A stretch of DNA of 64,000 nt from Streptomyces sp. CB01201 (GTDB lineage Bacteria > Actinomycetota > Actinomycetes > Streptomycetales > Streptomycetaceae): the NCBI RefSeq assembly GCF_002803085.1, contig NZ_NNBJ01000020.1, positions 1 to 64,000 on the forward strand, in the 5' to 3' direction. A program made the position numbers and the translations under genes. Shown in pieces: positions 17,598-27,093 of the stretch; the first letter of the stretch is position 1; the number at the start of each line of letters is the position of its first letter. The notes below the pieces were generated by a model, which worked only from the letters and a program-made list of their open reading frames with translations, was not told the origin of the DNA and made no database searches.

Positions 17598-18367
17598 GGC
17601 GCTGCCTCCTGATCATCCGATTCGTCCGTGCCGGACCCGCTCGCCGCGTTGCGGGTGTAGACAGCGGGGGCCCCGCCCGCCGTGCCGTTCACGCCGAGAT
17701 AGCCGCAGGCGGCGGCCCGGCGCAGCGCCTCGGCTTTCGCGCCCGGGGCGTCCAGCGGACCGTCGACGAGACCGGCGAAGCCGATGGCCACGCGGTCCCC
17801 GCCCATGGGTACGAGCGCGACCTCGCGGGACAAACCCGGGGCGAACCGCGTGGACGATCCGGCCGGCTCGGCGAGCCGCATGCCGTAGGCGGCGGCCCGG
17901 TCGAAGTCGAGCCGCGGGTTGCTCTCGAAGAAGTGGAAGTGCGAGGTGACACTGATCGGGACCGCGGCGGTGTTGCGGACCGTCAGCACACATTGCGGCT
18001 CGGGGCCGCGCACATCCCCGGCGCCGGGCAGCACCGCCCCCGGAGCGAGCGCGCCGAGGCCTCCACCGCCGAACGGCTCCCCGACCACGGCCAGCCGGCT
18101 CCCGTCGTCGAACACCGCCTCCACATGGATCTCGGTAACGACATCGGGCACGCCGGGCAGTACGTCCTCGGGCCCGAGGACCTTGCGGGCCGCGGCAACG
18201 GCCTCGGCGAGCCGGGCACCGTCCCGGGCCGCCTCGCAGACCGTGTCGGCGATGAGCGCGGTCGCCTCCGGCACGTTCAGCCGCAGTCCCCGGGCCCGGC
18301 GCGCTCTGGCCAGTTCGGCGGCGCCGAACAGCAGGAGCCGGTCGCGTTCCGTGGGAGTCAGCCGCAT
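17594..18367 (-). CDS. ureAB: fused urease gamma-beta subunit (UreAB)
   Basis: A 257-residue fusion. Residues 1-100 are UreA-like (MRLTPTERDRLLLFGAAELA, LNVPEATALIADTVCEAARDG, the VLPGVPDVVTEIHVEAVFDDG end) and about 125-220 are UreB-like (VRNTAAVPISVTSHFHFFESN, LDFDRAAAYGMRL, GSSTRFAPG, VALVPMGG). Such fusions occur in some actinobacterial and Helicobacter-type ureases. It would form the trimeric scaffold with the UreC-like protein translated from the overlapping next gene. The ATG at 18367 matches the canonical UreA start; the frame extends further upstream without support. The promoter with its operator is at 18499-18527. Confidence 0.9.
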   Translation of the reverse strand: MRLTPTERDRLLLFGAAELARARRARGLRLNVPEATALIADTVCEAARDGARLAEAVAAARKVLGPEDVLPGVPDVVTEIHVEAVFDDGSRLAVVGEPFGGGGLGALAPGAVLPGAGDVRGPEPQCVLTVRNTAAVPISVTSHFHFFESNPRLDFDRAAAYGMRLAEPAGSSTRFAPGLSREVALVPMGGDRVAIGFAGLVDGPLDAPGAKAEALRRAAACGYLGVNGTAGGAPAVYTRNAASGSGTDESDDQEAAP

Positions 18368-18498
18368 GTCCGCGGCTCCGGATGGACGCCCGGTACGGGA
18401 GGCGGGGCGGGGGCATGGATGAGCATGGAAGAGACCTCTTTCAACGAGGGCCTGTCGATGCGGGCCGGCTCCTTGGCGGGTCGGCGGCGCGTGGCCTG

Positions 18499-18527
18499 AA
18501 CATCTCACTGACTGAAAATTCAGTCAA
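18499..18527 (-). promoter_or_regulatory. promoter with embedded palindromic operator, ureAB-ureC
   Basis: On the minus strand TTGACT (18527-18522), a 17-base spacer and GATGTT (18504-18499) precede ureAB. The operator TGACTGAAAATTCAGTCA (18509-18526) has perfect 8-base arms around two bases and covers the -35 and spacer. It also lies 89 bases ahead of the divergent TetR gene, which could therefore autoregulate. Confidence 0.82.
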
Positions 18528-18614
18528 GAGATGAGGCAATAGGCAATCGGACCACATGAGCGTTCGCTCCCGACCGTCAGAACGTGTTCGGCCGGGCAGA
18601 TAGGGTGGGCGACC

Positions 18615-19196
18615 GTGGGTGACCGTAGAACAGCGATCATGGAAGCGGCCGCGCGGGTCATCGCCCGGCGCGGGGTGCGGGGACTGCGGGTGGAGGAGCT
18701 GGCCGCCGAGGCCGGGGTGTCCACCGCGCTGATCTACTACCACTTCAAGGACCGGGCCGGAATCCTGCGCCGCACACTGGAGTTCATCAGCGACCGCGCC
18801 GAGCGCTACACCTCCGAGCGCGAGACGCCGGCCCGACCGCTGGACCCGCGCCGGGAGCTGGAACAGACCCTCCTCCTGGAACTCCAGGACGAGCCCGTGG
18901 TCCGGGAGAACAGCACCGCCTGGGGCGAGCTGCGGGCGAACGCCGTCTTCGATCCCGAACTGCGCGAAGACCTCGCCAAGGCCACGCTGATCTGGGTGCA
19001 GGAGACCGCCGAGCTGCTCGGCCAGGTCAGCCCCATGTCCCCGGCCGCGAGCCTGGCCGCGTCGGCCGAGCGGCTCACCGCCCTCCTCGAAGGGCTCAGC
19101 ATGCGCTGGCTCAGCGGCATCCTTCCGCTGACGCACGCCCGCACCCTGCTGCTCGAAGCCGTCGCCGTCGAGCTGGAGCGCCTGGACCGCAAGTAG
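18615..19196 (+). CDS. TetR-family regulator (first of tandem pair)
   Basis: A 193-residue TetR protein. The helix-turn-helix is VIARRGVRGLRVEELAAEAGVSTALIYYHFKDRAG (about residues 15-49), and the all-helical ligand domain starts at EFISDRAERYTSE. It is divergent from ureAB-ureC, with the palindromic operator between them. The next gene encodes a close relative (shared RGVRGLRVE..AAEAGVS..LIYYHF.DRAG), suggesting duplication and possibly heterodimers. The start is GTG at 18615; an internal ATG at 18639 would cut into the first helix. It is the leading candidate for the repressor of the three operators. Confidence 0.88.
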   Translation: MGDRRTAIMEAAARVIARRGVRGLRVEELAAEAGVSTALIYYHFKDRAGILRRTLEFISDRAERYTSERETPARPLDPRRELEQTLLLELQDEPVVRENSTAWGELRANAVFDPELREDLAKATLIWVQETAELLGQVSPMSPAASLAASAERLTALLEGLSMRWLSGILPLTHARTLLLEAVAVELERLDRK

Positions 19197-19259
19197 CCGG
19201 GCTCCCGGTAAAAGCGCCGCACGGCAAGCGCACCGCTGTTGACTGGTTACTGTACGAAC

Positions 19260-19838
19260 GTGAGTACTCGACGTGCCAAGCTGCTGGAAGCGACCTGCCG
19301 AGTGATAGCCCTGCGGGGCGTCCGAGGGCTGCGGGTGGAGGACGTCGCCGCCGAGGCGGGCGTCTCCAAGACGCTGATCTACTACCACTTCCGCGATCGC
19401 GCGGGCCTGGTCACCAGCGCCCTTGAGTACGTCAACGACCGCGCCGAGGGCTATGCGGACATCGCGGAGGACGACGACTCCCTCGCCCGTGACCTGCTTC
19501 TTCGCCTGCTCGCCGCGGAGTTCCAGGACGACCCCGCGGTACGGGAGAACTCCGCGGTATGGGCCGAGGTGCGCGCGGCGGCCACCTTCGACGAGGCGCT
19601 CCGGCCCGTCCTGACCGCACTGACCGAACGCTGGCTGGTCGACCTGGCCGAGCTGATCGCCGACGGCCAGGACGACGGCACCATCCCCGCGTCGGTGGAT
19701 TCGCGGGCCGCCGCGATCCGGCTGACCGCCCTGGTCGAAGGACTGAGCGGTCGCTGGCTGGCCGGCCTGGTCACCACCTCCGAGGCGCGGGCCCATGTGG
19801 AGGCGGCCCTGGATCGGGAGCTTCAGGCCACCGCGTAG
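19260..19838 (+). CDS. TetR-family regulator (second of tandem pair)
   Basis: A 192-residue TetR protein with HTH VIALRGVRGLRVEDVAAEAGVSKTLIYYHFRDRAG (about residues 16-50) and a ligand domain of the same lay-out as the preceding regulator (EYVNDRAEGY, EFQDDPAVRENSAVWAEVRA versus ELQDEPVVRENSTAWGELRA). I chose the GTG at 19260; a TTG at 19239 is also possible and no clear ribosome site supports either. The next operator (19944-19961) lies 105 bases beyond its stop. Which of the two proteins binds which operator cannot be told from the sequence. Confidence 0.86.
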   Translation: MSTRRAKLLEATCRVIALRGVRGLRVEDVAAEAGVSKTLIYYHFRDRAGLVTSALEYVNDRAEGYADIAEDDDSLARDLLLRLLAAEFQDDPAVRENSAVWAEVRAAATFDEALRPVLTALTERWLVDLAELIADGQDDGTIPASVDSRAAAIRLTALVEGLSGRWLAGLVTTSEARAHVEAALDRELQATA

Positions 19839-20167
19839 GTCCGCCCGGCCGGCCCCGCACCCGCACCCGCACCCGCACCGGATTCGATGCGCGTCATGCC
19901 GAATCGTGCGCCATGCCCAATCCGCCGAGCCGCCCTCACACCTTGACTGAATTTTCAGTCAGTGCGACAGTAGAGGCACAGCCGACGCACGGACCTCCGG
20001 TGCGCCCGGTGTGCGCGGCGCGTCATCGCCGTGTACACAGGAGCGCCGTACACACGGGAGCGCGTACGCACAGAGCAGCGTGCCCCGAGTCCGCGTCGGC
20101 CCGCCGGGAGGCCGTCCGTACACCGCGGCCCCCCTCGATCCACAGCACGCGATGCGGAGCACCACCC
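19839..20167. other. leader and promoter region of third deiminase gene
   Basis: A 329-base gap. It holds a short CACCCG run (about 19857-19880), the promoter/operator at 19943-19971 and then some 195 bases of leader with no convincing reading frame before the deiminase ATG. The leader is long for this kind of gene, but I see no riboswitch I can name. Confidence 0.5.
19943..19971 (+). promoter_or_regulatory. promoter with embedded palindromic operator, exported deiminase pair
   Basis: TTGACT (19943-19948), a 17-base spacer and GACAGT (19966-19971). The operator TGACTGAATTTTCAGTCA (19944-19961) has perfect 8-base arms around TT and covers the -35 and most of the spacer. It has the same geometry as the two minus-strand copies at 15817 and 18499. 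Confidence 0.82.
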
Positions 20168-21259
20168 ATGAGCCACCTCCCCCCAGGCAGGCGTCTGCTG
20201 GATGCCCTCCTCGGTACGCGCCCCTCAGCCGCACCCCCGGACGGCCGCGCGAACGGCGCCTGGCGCGTACCGGCGGACGATGTGCCGCATGCCAGAACCT
20301 GGATGTCCTGGCCGTCCCGCAGGTCCATCTGGGGACGCCGACTGGGCGGCGTGCAGCAGGACATCGCGCTGATCGCCCGTACGGTCGCGGCGTACGAGCC
20401 CGTCGTCCTGTGCGCCCCGGACGACTACACGGCCGCACAGGCCAGGGCCGCGTGCGGGCCCGGGGTCACCGTCATCGACTCGATCCCCACCGACGACCTG
20501 TGGATGCGCGACACCTGCGCGGTCTTCCGCCGCGACGGCCACGGCGGCCTCGACACCGTGGGCCTCAACTTCAACGGCTGGGGCCGTAAGCAGACCCATC
20601 ACGACGATGGCGAAGTCGCCGCGTGCGTAGCCGAGTTCACCGGCCTCGGGTTCCACCGGGCCGACTTCGTCGGGGAAGGCGGCTCGGTCGAGACCGACGG
20701 CGACGGTACGGTCATGGCCACCGAGAGCAGCCTGGTGAACAGGAACCGCAATCGTGGGATCGGCCGCCCGGAGATCGAGGAGGCCGTGCTCGCGGCGTAC
20801 GGCGCCGAGAAGATGATCTGGGTTCCCGGAGTGCCCGGCCGCGACATCACCGACAACCACATCGACGTCACCTCCCGCTTCGTGCGCCCGGGTGTGATCA
20901 TGGTGCAACTGCCGCCCGACGACCGGAACGACGTCTGGGCCCGCGACGCGCGCGAGCAGTTCGCGATCCTCTCGGCGGCCACCGACGCCCGCGGCCGCCG
21001 GCTCCGGGTGATCCGGGTGGACGGTCCCGCGACCGTGCGGTCGCGGAGTTCGGCGTTCGTCGACTCCTATCTCAACTTCCATCTCGTCAACGGCGCGGTC
21101 ATCACGGCGCAGTTCGGCGACCACGCGACGGACGCCGCGGCCCGCCGGAGCCTGGCCGAGGCGTTCCCCGGACGCGAGGTGGTCCAGCTGGACGTGGACC
21201 GCCTCATGGCCGGAGGCGGCGGCATCCACTGCTCGACGATGCAGCAGCCGCACCCCTGA
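20168..21259 (+). CDS. agmatine deiminase family protein
   Basis: A 363-residue deiminase-family enzyme. Catalytic blocks are LWMRDTCAVF, GEGGSVETDGDGTVMATESSL, GRDITDNHIDVTSRF and GGGGIHCSTMQQP. It shares VPADDVPHARTWMSWP, VGLNFNGWGRKQ and GRDITD.H.D with the Tat-exported protein at 8010-9161, so these form a subfamily apart from AguA. No export signal is evident: the first 35 residues are PG-rich and not hydrophobic. The ATG at 20168 has a poor ribosome site. The operator-bearing promoter lies about 200 bases upstream. Confidence 0.86.
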   Translation: MSHLPPGRRLLDALLGTRPSAAPPDGRANGAWRVPADDVPHARTWMSWPSRRSIWGRRLGGVQQDIALIARTVAAYEPVVLCAPDDYTAAQARAACGPGVTVIDSIPTDDLWMRDTCAVFRRDGHGGLDTVGLNFNGWGRKQTHHDDGEVAACVAEFTGLGFHRADFVGEGGSVETDGDGTVMATESSLVNRNRNRGIGRPEIEEAVLAAYGAEKMIWVPGVPGRDITDNHIDVTSRFVRPGVIMVQLPPDDRNDVWARDAREQFAILSAATDARGRRLRVIRVDGPATVRSRSSAFVDSYLNFHLVNGAVITAQFGDHATDAAARRSLAEAFPGREVVQLDVDRLMAGGGGIHCSTMQQPHP

Positions 21260-21434
21260 TCCGGGATCCGCCCCCACGGCGGCCCAACACGCACGCCCGA
21301 CCCGGGTGCGCGAAAAGAAAAACACCCTCGGCTACTTTCCTCCCAAGGGACCGCTCTTCGGGTTCTGTCCGGCATCCGTCCGGCTCCGTATGCCCCCGAA
21401 CGGCGACCCACCCGCACGACGCAGGAGTTTCTCC

Positions 21435-22610
21435 GTGACCCCTCCCCCCATGTCCCGGCGCACCGCGCTGCGCACGTTCGCCGGCTTCGGCGCCCTCTCC
21501 CTCACCGCCGCGGCCTGCGGCCCCGGGGACACCCCGGCCGGATCGTCCTCCGCCTCCCCCACGGCAGCGGGCGAACGAACGGCGGGCGAGCGGACGGCGG
21601 GCCGGCGCTTCGGTGCCGAGTGGGACAGTCACGCCCGTACGTTCATGTCGTGGCCCGCGCTCGATTCGGTGTGGGGCGAGCAACTCCCGTCCGTGCGCGC
21701 GGACATCGCGCGGGTGGCACGAGCGGTGGCGGAGTACGAGCCGGTGGTCCTGATGGCCAGGCCCGACCAGCAGGCGGCGGCCCAGAAGGCGTGCGGCTCC
21801 CAGGTCGAGGTGATTCCGCTGGCCGTGGACGACCTGTGGGCCCGTGACACGGTGCCGGTGTTCGTGGAGGAGGACGGCCACACCCTGGGTGTCGACTTCA
21901 ACTTCAGCGGCTGGGGCAACAAGCAGGTCCACACCAACGACGCACAGGTGGGCCGTCTGCTGCTCGCGAAGTACGGCATCGCCCGCGCCAAGGCTCCGCT
22001 GGTCGCCGAGGGCGGCTCCTTCGAGACCGACGGCGAGGGCACACTGATGGTCACCGAGAGTTCGGTGGTCAACAAGAACCGCAACCCGGGCAAGTCACGG
22101 GACCAGATCGAGGCCGAACTCAAGAGCAGCCTCGGCGTGAAGAAGGTGCTCTGGCTCGCCGGAGTGCGGGGCAAGGACATCACGGACGCACACGTCGACA
22201 GCATCGCCCGCTTCACCGCGCCGGGGGTCGTCCTGGTCGACCAGGCCTTCCCGGGCAGCCCGCCGGACGTGTGGTCGCAGTCGGCGGACCAGGCCAGGTC
22301 GGTCCTCAAGCGGGCAACGGACGCCCGCGGCAAGCGACTTGAGGTCATCGACCTGCCGCAGCCAGACCTGGACAAGATCACCGGCCGGGGCGACTCCTTC
22401 GTCTCCACCTATGCGAACTTCTACGTCGCCAACGACTCCGTGTTCATGCCCCGCTTCGGCGACGCACAGGCCGATGACCGGGCGAAGGGCATCCTCCAGG
22501 AGCACTTCCCCAAGCGCGACATCGTGATGGTGAAGATCGACACCATCGCCTCCGGAGGCGGCGGAATCCACTGCTCGACCCACGACCAGCCCGGCAAGCC
22601 CGCCCAGTAG
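21435..22610 (+). CDS. agmatine deiminase family protein, Tat lipoprotein
   Basis: A 391-residue deiminase. The N-terminus has SRRTALRTFAGFGALSLTAAAC, which combines a twin-arginine motif with a lipobox-like end (Cys at about residue 29), so the enzyme is probably anchored outside the membrane. A Ser/Ala/Thr-rich linker follows. Catalytic blocks are LWARDTVPVF, AEGGSFETDGEGTLMVTESS, GKDITDAHVDSIARF and GGGGIHCSTHDQP. AGGAG at 21423-21427 sets the GTG start at 21435. It lies 175 bases after the third deiminase and could be co-transcribed. Confidence 0.87.
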   Translation: MTPPPMSRRTALRTFAGFGALSLTAAACGPGDTPAGSSSASPTAAGERTAGERTAGRRFGAEWDSHARTFMSWPALDSVWGEQLPSVRADIARVARAVAEYEPVVLMARPDQQAAAQKACGSQVEVIPLAVDDLWARDTVPVFVEEDGHTLGVDFNFSGWGNKQVHTNDAQVGRLLLAKYGIARAKAPLVAEGGSFETDGEGTLMVTESSVVNKNRNPGKSRDQIEAELKSSLGVKKVLWLAGVRGKDITDAHVDSIARFTAPGVVLVDQAFPGSPPDVWSQSADQARSVLKRATDARGKRLEVIDLPQPDLDKITGRGDSFVSTYANFYVANDSVFMPRFGDAQADDRAKGILQEHFPKRDIVMVKIDTIASGGGGIHCSTHDQPGKPAQ

Positions 22611-22648
22611 CCACCTGGATCGGCCGCGGCCGGGCGTCCGGACGCGGG

Positions 22649-22936
22649 CTACCCGCCGTGGACGGTGGTGAGGTCGCTGAGGCCCGAGATGGTCAGGACC
22701 GGGTCCAGCAGCGGGTTGGTGACGAGTTGGAGCCGCTCGGCGTGCGGGAACAGGACGCTGAGGCCGGCGCTGTCGAGGTAGTCCACACCGGTGAGGTCGA
22801 GGACCAGGGGGCCGGCCGTGGTCGCGAGGGCGGCGGCCAGCTCACCGGCGTTGCTCATGTCGATCTCGCCGACCGCGGTCACCAGCCCCGTTCCGTCGGG
22901 CCGTCGTCCATGGGTGAGGGTCAGGGCAGTGGTCAT
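22649..22936 (-). CDS. STAS-domain anti-sigma factor antagonist
   Basis: A 95-residue single STAS domain of the SpoIIAA/RsbV type. GEIDMSNAGELAAAL, PLVLDLTGVDYLDSAGLSVLF (phosphorylatable Ser in DSAG at about residue 56) and a C-terminal helix are present. Its ATG overlaps the stop of the large kinase-phosphatase gene by one base (TGATG). It is the natural substrate of that protein's phosphatase domain and the partner of its terminal ATPase domain. Confidence 0.9.
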   Translation of the reverse strand: MTTALTLTHGRRPDGTGLVTAVGEIDMSNAGELAAALATTAGPLVLDLTGVDYLDSAGLSVLFPHAERLQLVTNPLLDPVLTISGLSDLTTVHGG

Positions 22937-25900
22937 CAGACGATCCTCGTGTGCATGTCGACGGTGGTTCCGGACGGTCCGGGGGTGACGGTGACGTGCT
23001 GCATCAGCGCCCGCATCAGTCTCATCCCCCGCCCGCGATGGGTGTTGAGTTCCGGCTCCGGAGCCTTCCAGCGGCCCGTGTCGGCGATGGTCAGGCGCAG
23101 ATTGTCGACGTAGGCCTCGGCCCGGAAGTGGATGGTCTCGCCGGGGGTGTCGCGGTGGCCGTGCTCGATGGCGTTGGCGCACGCCTCGCCGGCGGCGACC
23201 AGAACGTTCTGCACCGTGGTGGGGGGCAGGTCGCACTGGTCGAGCCAGCTGCGCAGCGACTTGCGCACGGGGGCGAGCTGGGAGGACTCGGCGGGGAACG
23301 TCATCTCCAGCGGGGCCGGGTGGCGGTAGAGCAGCAGGGCGACGTCGTCGTCGTACCCGCCGACGGGCGCCAGCTTGGACATGACATCGGTGGCGAGCTC
23401 GTCGACCGCCGTGTTGCGGCCGTCCTGGAGGGCCTCGCTGGCCTGGTCGATGCCCGCGCTGAGCGGACGGCGGCGGCGCTCGACGAGGCCGTCGGTGTAC
23501 AGGAGCAGCGTGGACCGGGCCGCTATGACGCAGGTGCCTTCGGGCCGCTGCCTGCCGGTGCGGACGGCCAGCGGAAGGGACCGCCCGTCTTCGAGGAGCC
23601 GGGTGGTGCCGTCCGGGTGAACGAGGATGCCGGGCGGATGGCCCGCGCTGGAGTACGTCAGCTGTCCGGTGTCGGCGTTTAGGACACCGCAGAAGACGGT
23701 GGTGCAGACGGCGCCCGGAACACCGGCGGCGAACTGGTCCAGGGCCATCAGCGTCTGGGCCGGGCTGGCGTCCTGGAGCAGCAACGCCCGGCAGGCGCTG
23801 CGCAGTTGACCCATGACGCTGGCGGCTTCGAGGCCCCGGCCGACACAGTCACCGACGACGATGCCTATGCGGCCGTCCGGCAGGCCGACGGTGTCGTACC
23901 AGTCGCCGCCGACCTCCAGGGGCTGGGTGGCGGGCTCGTACCGGACGGCGAATCCGTCGGGCAGCTGCGCGGGGCCGAGGATGGCCCGTTGCAGGGCGAT
24001 GGCGGTCTCGCGCTGCTGGTCGAACTGGTGGGCCCGGTGCAGACCCTGGGCGAGGTGGCCGGCCAGGAGGGAGAGCAGCAGCTGGTCCTCGCCGGTGAAG
24101 GGCCGGTTCTCGCCCAGATCGATCCACAGGGCGAGCGGGCCGTCGGGGAACTCCAGGAGGACACCGGCCCCGGTGGGGTCGGCGGCCGGGGTCAGGATCG
24201 GCCCCTGGCGAAGGGAGTTGAGGGTGTCGCGCCGTCCGGCGGGCAGTTCCGCCCAGCGCGGTGTCCCGTCGGTGGAGGTCAGTGTGGGCTCGTCGCCGTG
24301 GTCGAACACGGCTGCCATGACCCAGCGGGCGCGCCAGATCTTCTTCAGTTCGTCCAGGGCCCCGGCCAGCGCCTGGGGCAGGCTGGTGGCCCGGGCCAGG
24401 CAGGTGCCGAGGGCGGCCAGGGCGCTTTCGCGTTGGATGGCGTAGTGCTCGGCCGTCACGTCCCGGAAGGTGCCGACGGTCACCCGGCGGCCGGTGTCGG
24501 GATCGTCGACCTGGTTGAACGTGGCCGTGACCCAGAGCCGGTGGCCGTCCCGGTGGGTGATCGGAATGGTGTAGGAGCCCTTGGTGCTGCCGAGCAGCAG
24601 CGCGAAGGCGTCGCTGACCTGCTGGTGTGCCTCGGAGTCGGTGGCGTCGGGCCACCAGGGGTGGACCGGACGGTAGGGCAGGCCTTCGGGTCCGTAGCCG
24701 AGGATGTCGGTGAACGCCGTGTTGATCTCGACGACGGCGCCGTCCTCGTCGCAGACGAAGAAGGCTTCCTGTAGGGAGTCCACCAGCGCGGTGCGCCAGC
24801 GGGCGTGATGGCTGCGCAGCCGTGCCAGCTCGATGTTCGCCCGGACCCGGGCGAGGAGTTCCGCGGCCGCGAACGGCTTGACGAGGTAGTCGTCGGCGCC
24901 CGCCCGCAGGCCCTCGATGGACGCCTCCTGTCCGGCCCGTGCGGACAGGAGCAGCACGGGGACCGAGGCGGTCCGTGAGTCCGCCCGCAGCGCCGCGACC
25001 AGGGCGAGTCCGTCCATGTGGGGCATCATGACGTCGCTGATCACCAGGTCGAAGGCCTGTGCGCGGACGGCCCGCAGCGCCTGTCGGCCGTCGTTCACCG
25101 CGCTGACCCGGTGCCCCGCACCACGCAGCAGCCGCATGAGGTACTCGCGCATGTCGGCGTTGTCGTCGGCGACAAGCACATGGGCCTGCTCGGCGCCGGC
25201 GTCCTGGCCGTCGGCGCTCGCGTTCGCGTCGCTCCCGACCGGGACCGGCATCGTCGTGGACTGCTCGCCGGGCAGCCAGCGCAGGGCCTCCTGTACGAAG
25301 GGGTCGGCCATGGCAGCCGATCCCGGGCCCGCCTCCGCGAGGACGGCATCGGCGGGCAGATGCGCGGAGCCGAAGGGCAGCCGGATGGTGAAGCTGGTGC
25401 CCCGGCCCTCGGCGGAGGTGGCGCCGATGTCGCCGCCGTGCAGTCCGACCAGCTCCTTCACCAGCGCCAGGCCGATACCGCTGCCCTCGTTGGAGCGGGA
25501 ACGGGCGTTCTCGATGCGGTGGAACCGCTCGAAAAGGCGCGGCATCTCCTGCGCCGCGACCCCGATCCCGGTGTCGTCGACGGTCACCACCGCCATGCCG
25601 TCCTCGATGCCCACGGCGACCCGGATCGAGCCGTCGAAGGTGAACTTCAGCGCGTTGCTGAGGAGGTTGAGAACCACCTTCTCCCACATGCTCCGGTCGA
25701 CGAAGACCGGCTCGGGCAGCGGCGGGCACACGACCCGGAAGTCCAGACCGGCCCGGTCGACGGCGGAGCGGAACACGCTGGCCAGTTCGCCGGTCACCGC
25801 GGCCAGGTCGACCGGCTCGTACTGGGCCTGCATCCGGCCGGCCTCGATGCGGGAGAAGTCGAGGAGGGTGTTGACCAGTTTGCCCAGGCGCAGCCCGTTG

Positions 25901-27093
25901 CGGTGGATGACCTCCAGTTCCGCCCGCGCGGCCTCGTCCGTGAGCCGGTGTCGCAGCTCCTCGACCGGCCCCATGATCAGGGTCAGGGGCGTACGGAACT
26001 CGTGGCTGATGTTGGAGAAGAACGTCGTCTTCGCCCGGTCCAGCTCCGCGAGTTCCTCCGCGCGGCGCTGCTGCGCCTGGTAGCTGCGGGCACTGGCGAC
26101 GCCGGTGGCGACATGGCCGGCGACCAGTTCGACGAAGCCGCGGTAGCCGTCGTCGAGATCCCGGTACCGGTTCAGACCGACCACCATGAATCCGTACGGG
26201 GCGCCGCCCTGCTGCCGCAGGGGCACCACCATCGCCTGGAAGGGCGCTTCGGCCCACTCCCCCGTCGGGAGATCCGCGAAGGTGGCGCCGTCCAGCGGCG
26301 TCAGCACGGTCTCGCCCCGCGCCGGAGCGCCCGTCGGCCACACGGTCTCGGATCCCGCCGGGAGCAGCTTCTCGGCGGCCGGATGGCCGTCGTCGAGTCC
26401 GGTGACGGCGGCCAGCGCGGCACTGCCGTCGTCCTGGAACAGATAGGTCAGCGTGAAGGGCAGGTCGTGCGGGTTCCGGCTCAGCTGTACGCACGCGAAG
26501 TCGAGCATCTCCTGTTCGGTGCGCACCACGCTCGGGTCGGACCCCAGGTCGCGCAGCGTGGCCATCCGCCGCTCCCCGATGACCCGTTCGGTCTCCTCGC
26601 TGACCACGCACAGCATGCCGACGACGAGGCCCGCGTCGTCCCGCAGCGGGCTGTAGGAGAAGGTGTGGTAGCTCTCCTCCAGGTACCCGGAGCGCTCCAC
26701 GAACAGCAACAGCGCCTGGTCCCAGGTGGCTTCGCCGGTGGTGAGCACGGTGTCGATCCGGGGGCTGATGTCGCTCCAGATCTCCGCCCAGACCTGGCTC
26801 GCCGGCCGTCCCAGCGCCCACGGGTATTTGCGGCCCAGGGTGTCGCGCCGGTAGGCGGCGTTGCAGAAGAACGTCAGTTCCGGTCCCCAGGCCATCCACA
26901 TCGAGAACTTCGACGACAGCAGGATGCTCACGGTCGTCCTCAGGCTCTGCGGCCAGCCTTCCGGGTCCCCGAGCGGTGTGGTCGCCGCCCAGTCCACCAG
27001 AGCCAGGTCCCGGCCGATCTCCGTGTCCGCGCCGAACACATCGCTTCCGGCCGCCGCCGTGGCCTCCGGCTCGGCATCCTCGGAACGCGTCAC
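22936..27093 (-). CDS. hybrid sensor kinase-receiver-PAS/GAF-SpoIIE phosphatase-ATPase
   Basis: A 1385-residue cytoplasmic signalling protein. In order: PAS-like (about 25-175), GAF-like (185-340), HisKA with His364 ([10 protein letters not shown]), HATPase (470-575, [19 protein letters not shown]), receiver with Asp687 (VISDVMMP), PAS (768-885), GAF-like (890-1025), PP2C/SpoIIE (1030-1260, GGDWYD at 1062-1067, [15 protein letters not shown]) and an RsbW-type ATPase (1265-1385). It can thus act both as a phosphorelay kinase and as the phosphatase/kinase of a partner switch. The GTG at 27093 follows AAGGGGTGGG. The next gene encodes the STAS partner. A sigma-B-like promoter is at 27190-27215. 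Confidence 0.9.
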   Translation of the reverse strand: MTRSEDAEPEATAAAGSDVFGADTEIGRDLALVDWAATTPLGDPEGWPQSLRTTVSILLSSKFSMWMAWGPELTFFCNAAYRRDTLGRKYPWALGRPASQVWAEIWSDISPRIDTVLTTGEATWDQALLLFVERSGYLEESYHTFSYSPLRDDAGLVVGMLCVVSEETERVIGERRMATLRDLGSDPSVVRTEQEMLDFACVQLSRNPHDLPFTLTYLFQDDGSAALAAVTGLDDGHPAAEKLLPAGSETVWPTGAPARGETVLTPLDGATFADLPTGEWAEAPFQAMVVPLRQQGGAPYGFMVVGLNRYRDLDDGYRGFVELVAGHVATGVASARSYQAQQRRAEELAELDRAKTTFFSNISHEFRTPLTLIMGPVEELRHRLTDEAARAELEVIHRNGLRLGKLVNTLLDFSRIEAGRMQAQYEPVDLAAVTGELASVFRSAVDRAGLDFRVVCPPLPEPVFVDRSMWEKVVLNLLSNALKFTFDGSIRVAVGIEDGMAVVTVDDTGIGVAAQEMPRLFERFHRIENARSRSNEGSGIGLALVKELVGLHGGDIGATSAEGRGTSFTIRLPFGSAHLPADAVLAEAGPGSAAMADPFVQEALRWLPGEQSTTMPVPVGSDANASADGQDAGAEQAHVLVADDNADMREYLMRLLRGAGHRVSAVNDGRQALRAVRAQAFDLVISDVMMPHMDGLALVAALRADSRTASVPVLLLSARAGQEASIEGLRAGADDYLVKPFAAAELLARVRANIELARLRSHHARWRTALVDSLQEAFFVCDEDGAVVEINTAFTDILGYGPEGLPYRPVHPWWPDATDSEAHQQVSDAFALLLGSTKGSYTIPITHRDGHRLWVTATFNQVDDPDTGRRVTVGTFRDVTAEHYAIQRESALAALGTCLARATSLPQALAGALDELKKIWRARWVMAAVFDHGDEPTLTSTDGTPRWAELPAGRRDTLNSLRQGPILTPAADPTGAGVLLEFPDGPLALWIDLGENRPFTGEDQLLLSLLAGHLAQGLHRAHQFDQQRETAIALQRAILGPAQLPDGFAVRYEPATQPLEVGGDWYDTVGLPDGRIGIVVGDCVGRGLEAASVMGQLRSACRALLLQDASPAQTLMALDQFAAGVPGAVCTTVFCGVLNADTGQLTYSSAGHPPGILVHPDGTTRLLEDGRSLPLAVRTGRQRPEGTCVIAARSTLLLYTDGLVERRRRPLSAGIDQASEALQDGRNTAVDELATDVMSKLAPVGGYDDDVALLLYRHPAPLEMTFPAESSQLAPVRKSLRSWLDQCDLPPTTVQNVLVAAGEACANAIEHGHRDTPGETIHFRAEAYVDNLRLTIADTGRWKAPEPELNTHRGRGMRLMRALMQHVTVTPGPSGTTVDMHTRIV

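Noticed and set aside
19239-19267. TTGACT-N17-GAGTAC at the start of the second TetR gene as a fourth copy of the regulon promoter
   Set aside because: It lacks the palindromic operator and the -10 would lie inside the coding sequence, so it is probably chance.
19857-19880. CACCCG tandem run after the second TetR gene
   Set aside because: Short, low-complexity and not shared with other sites.
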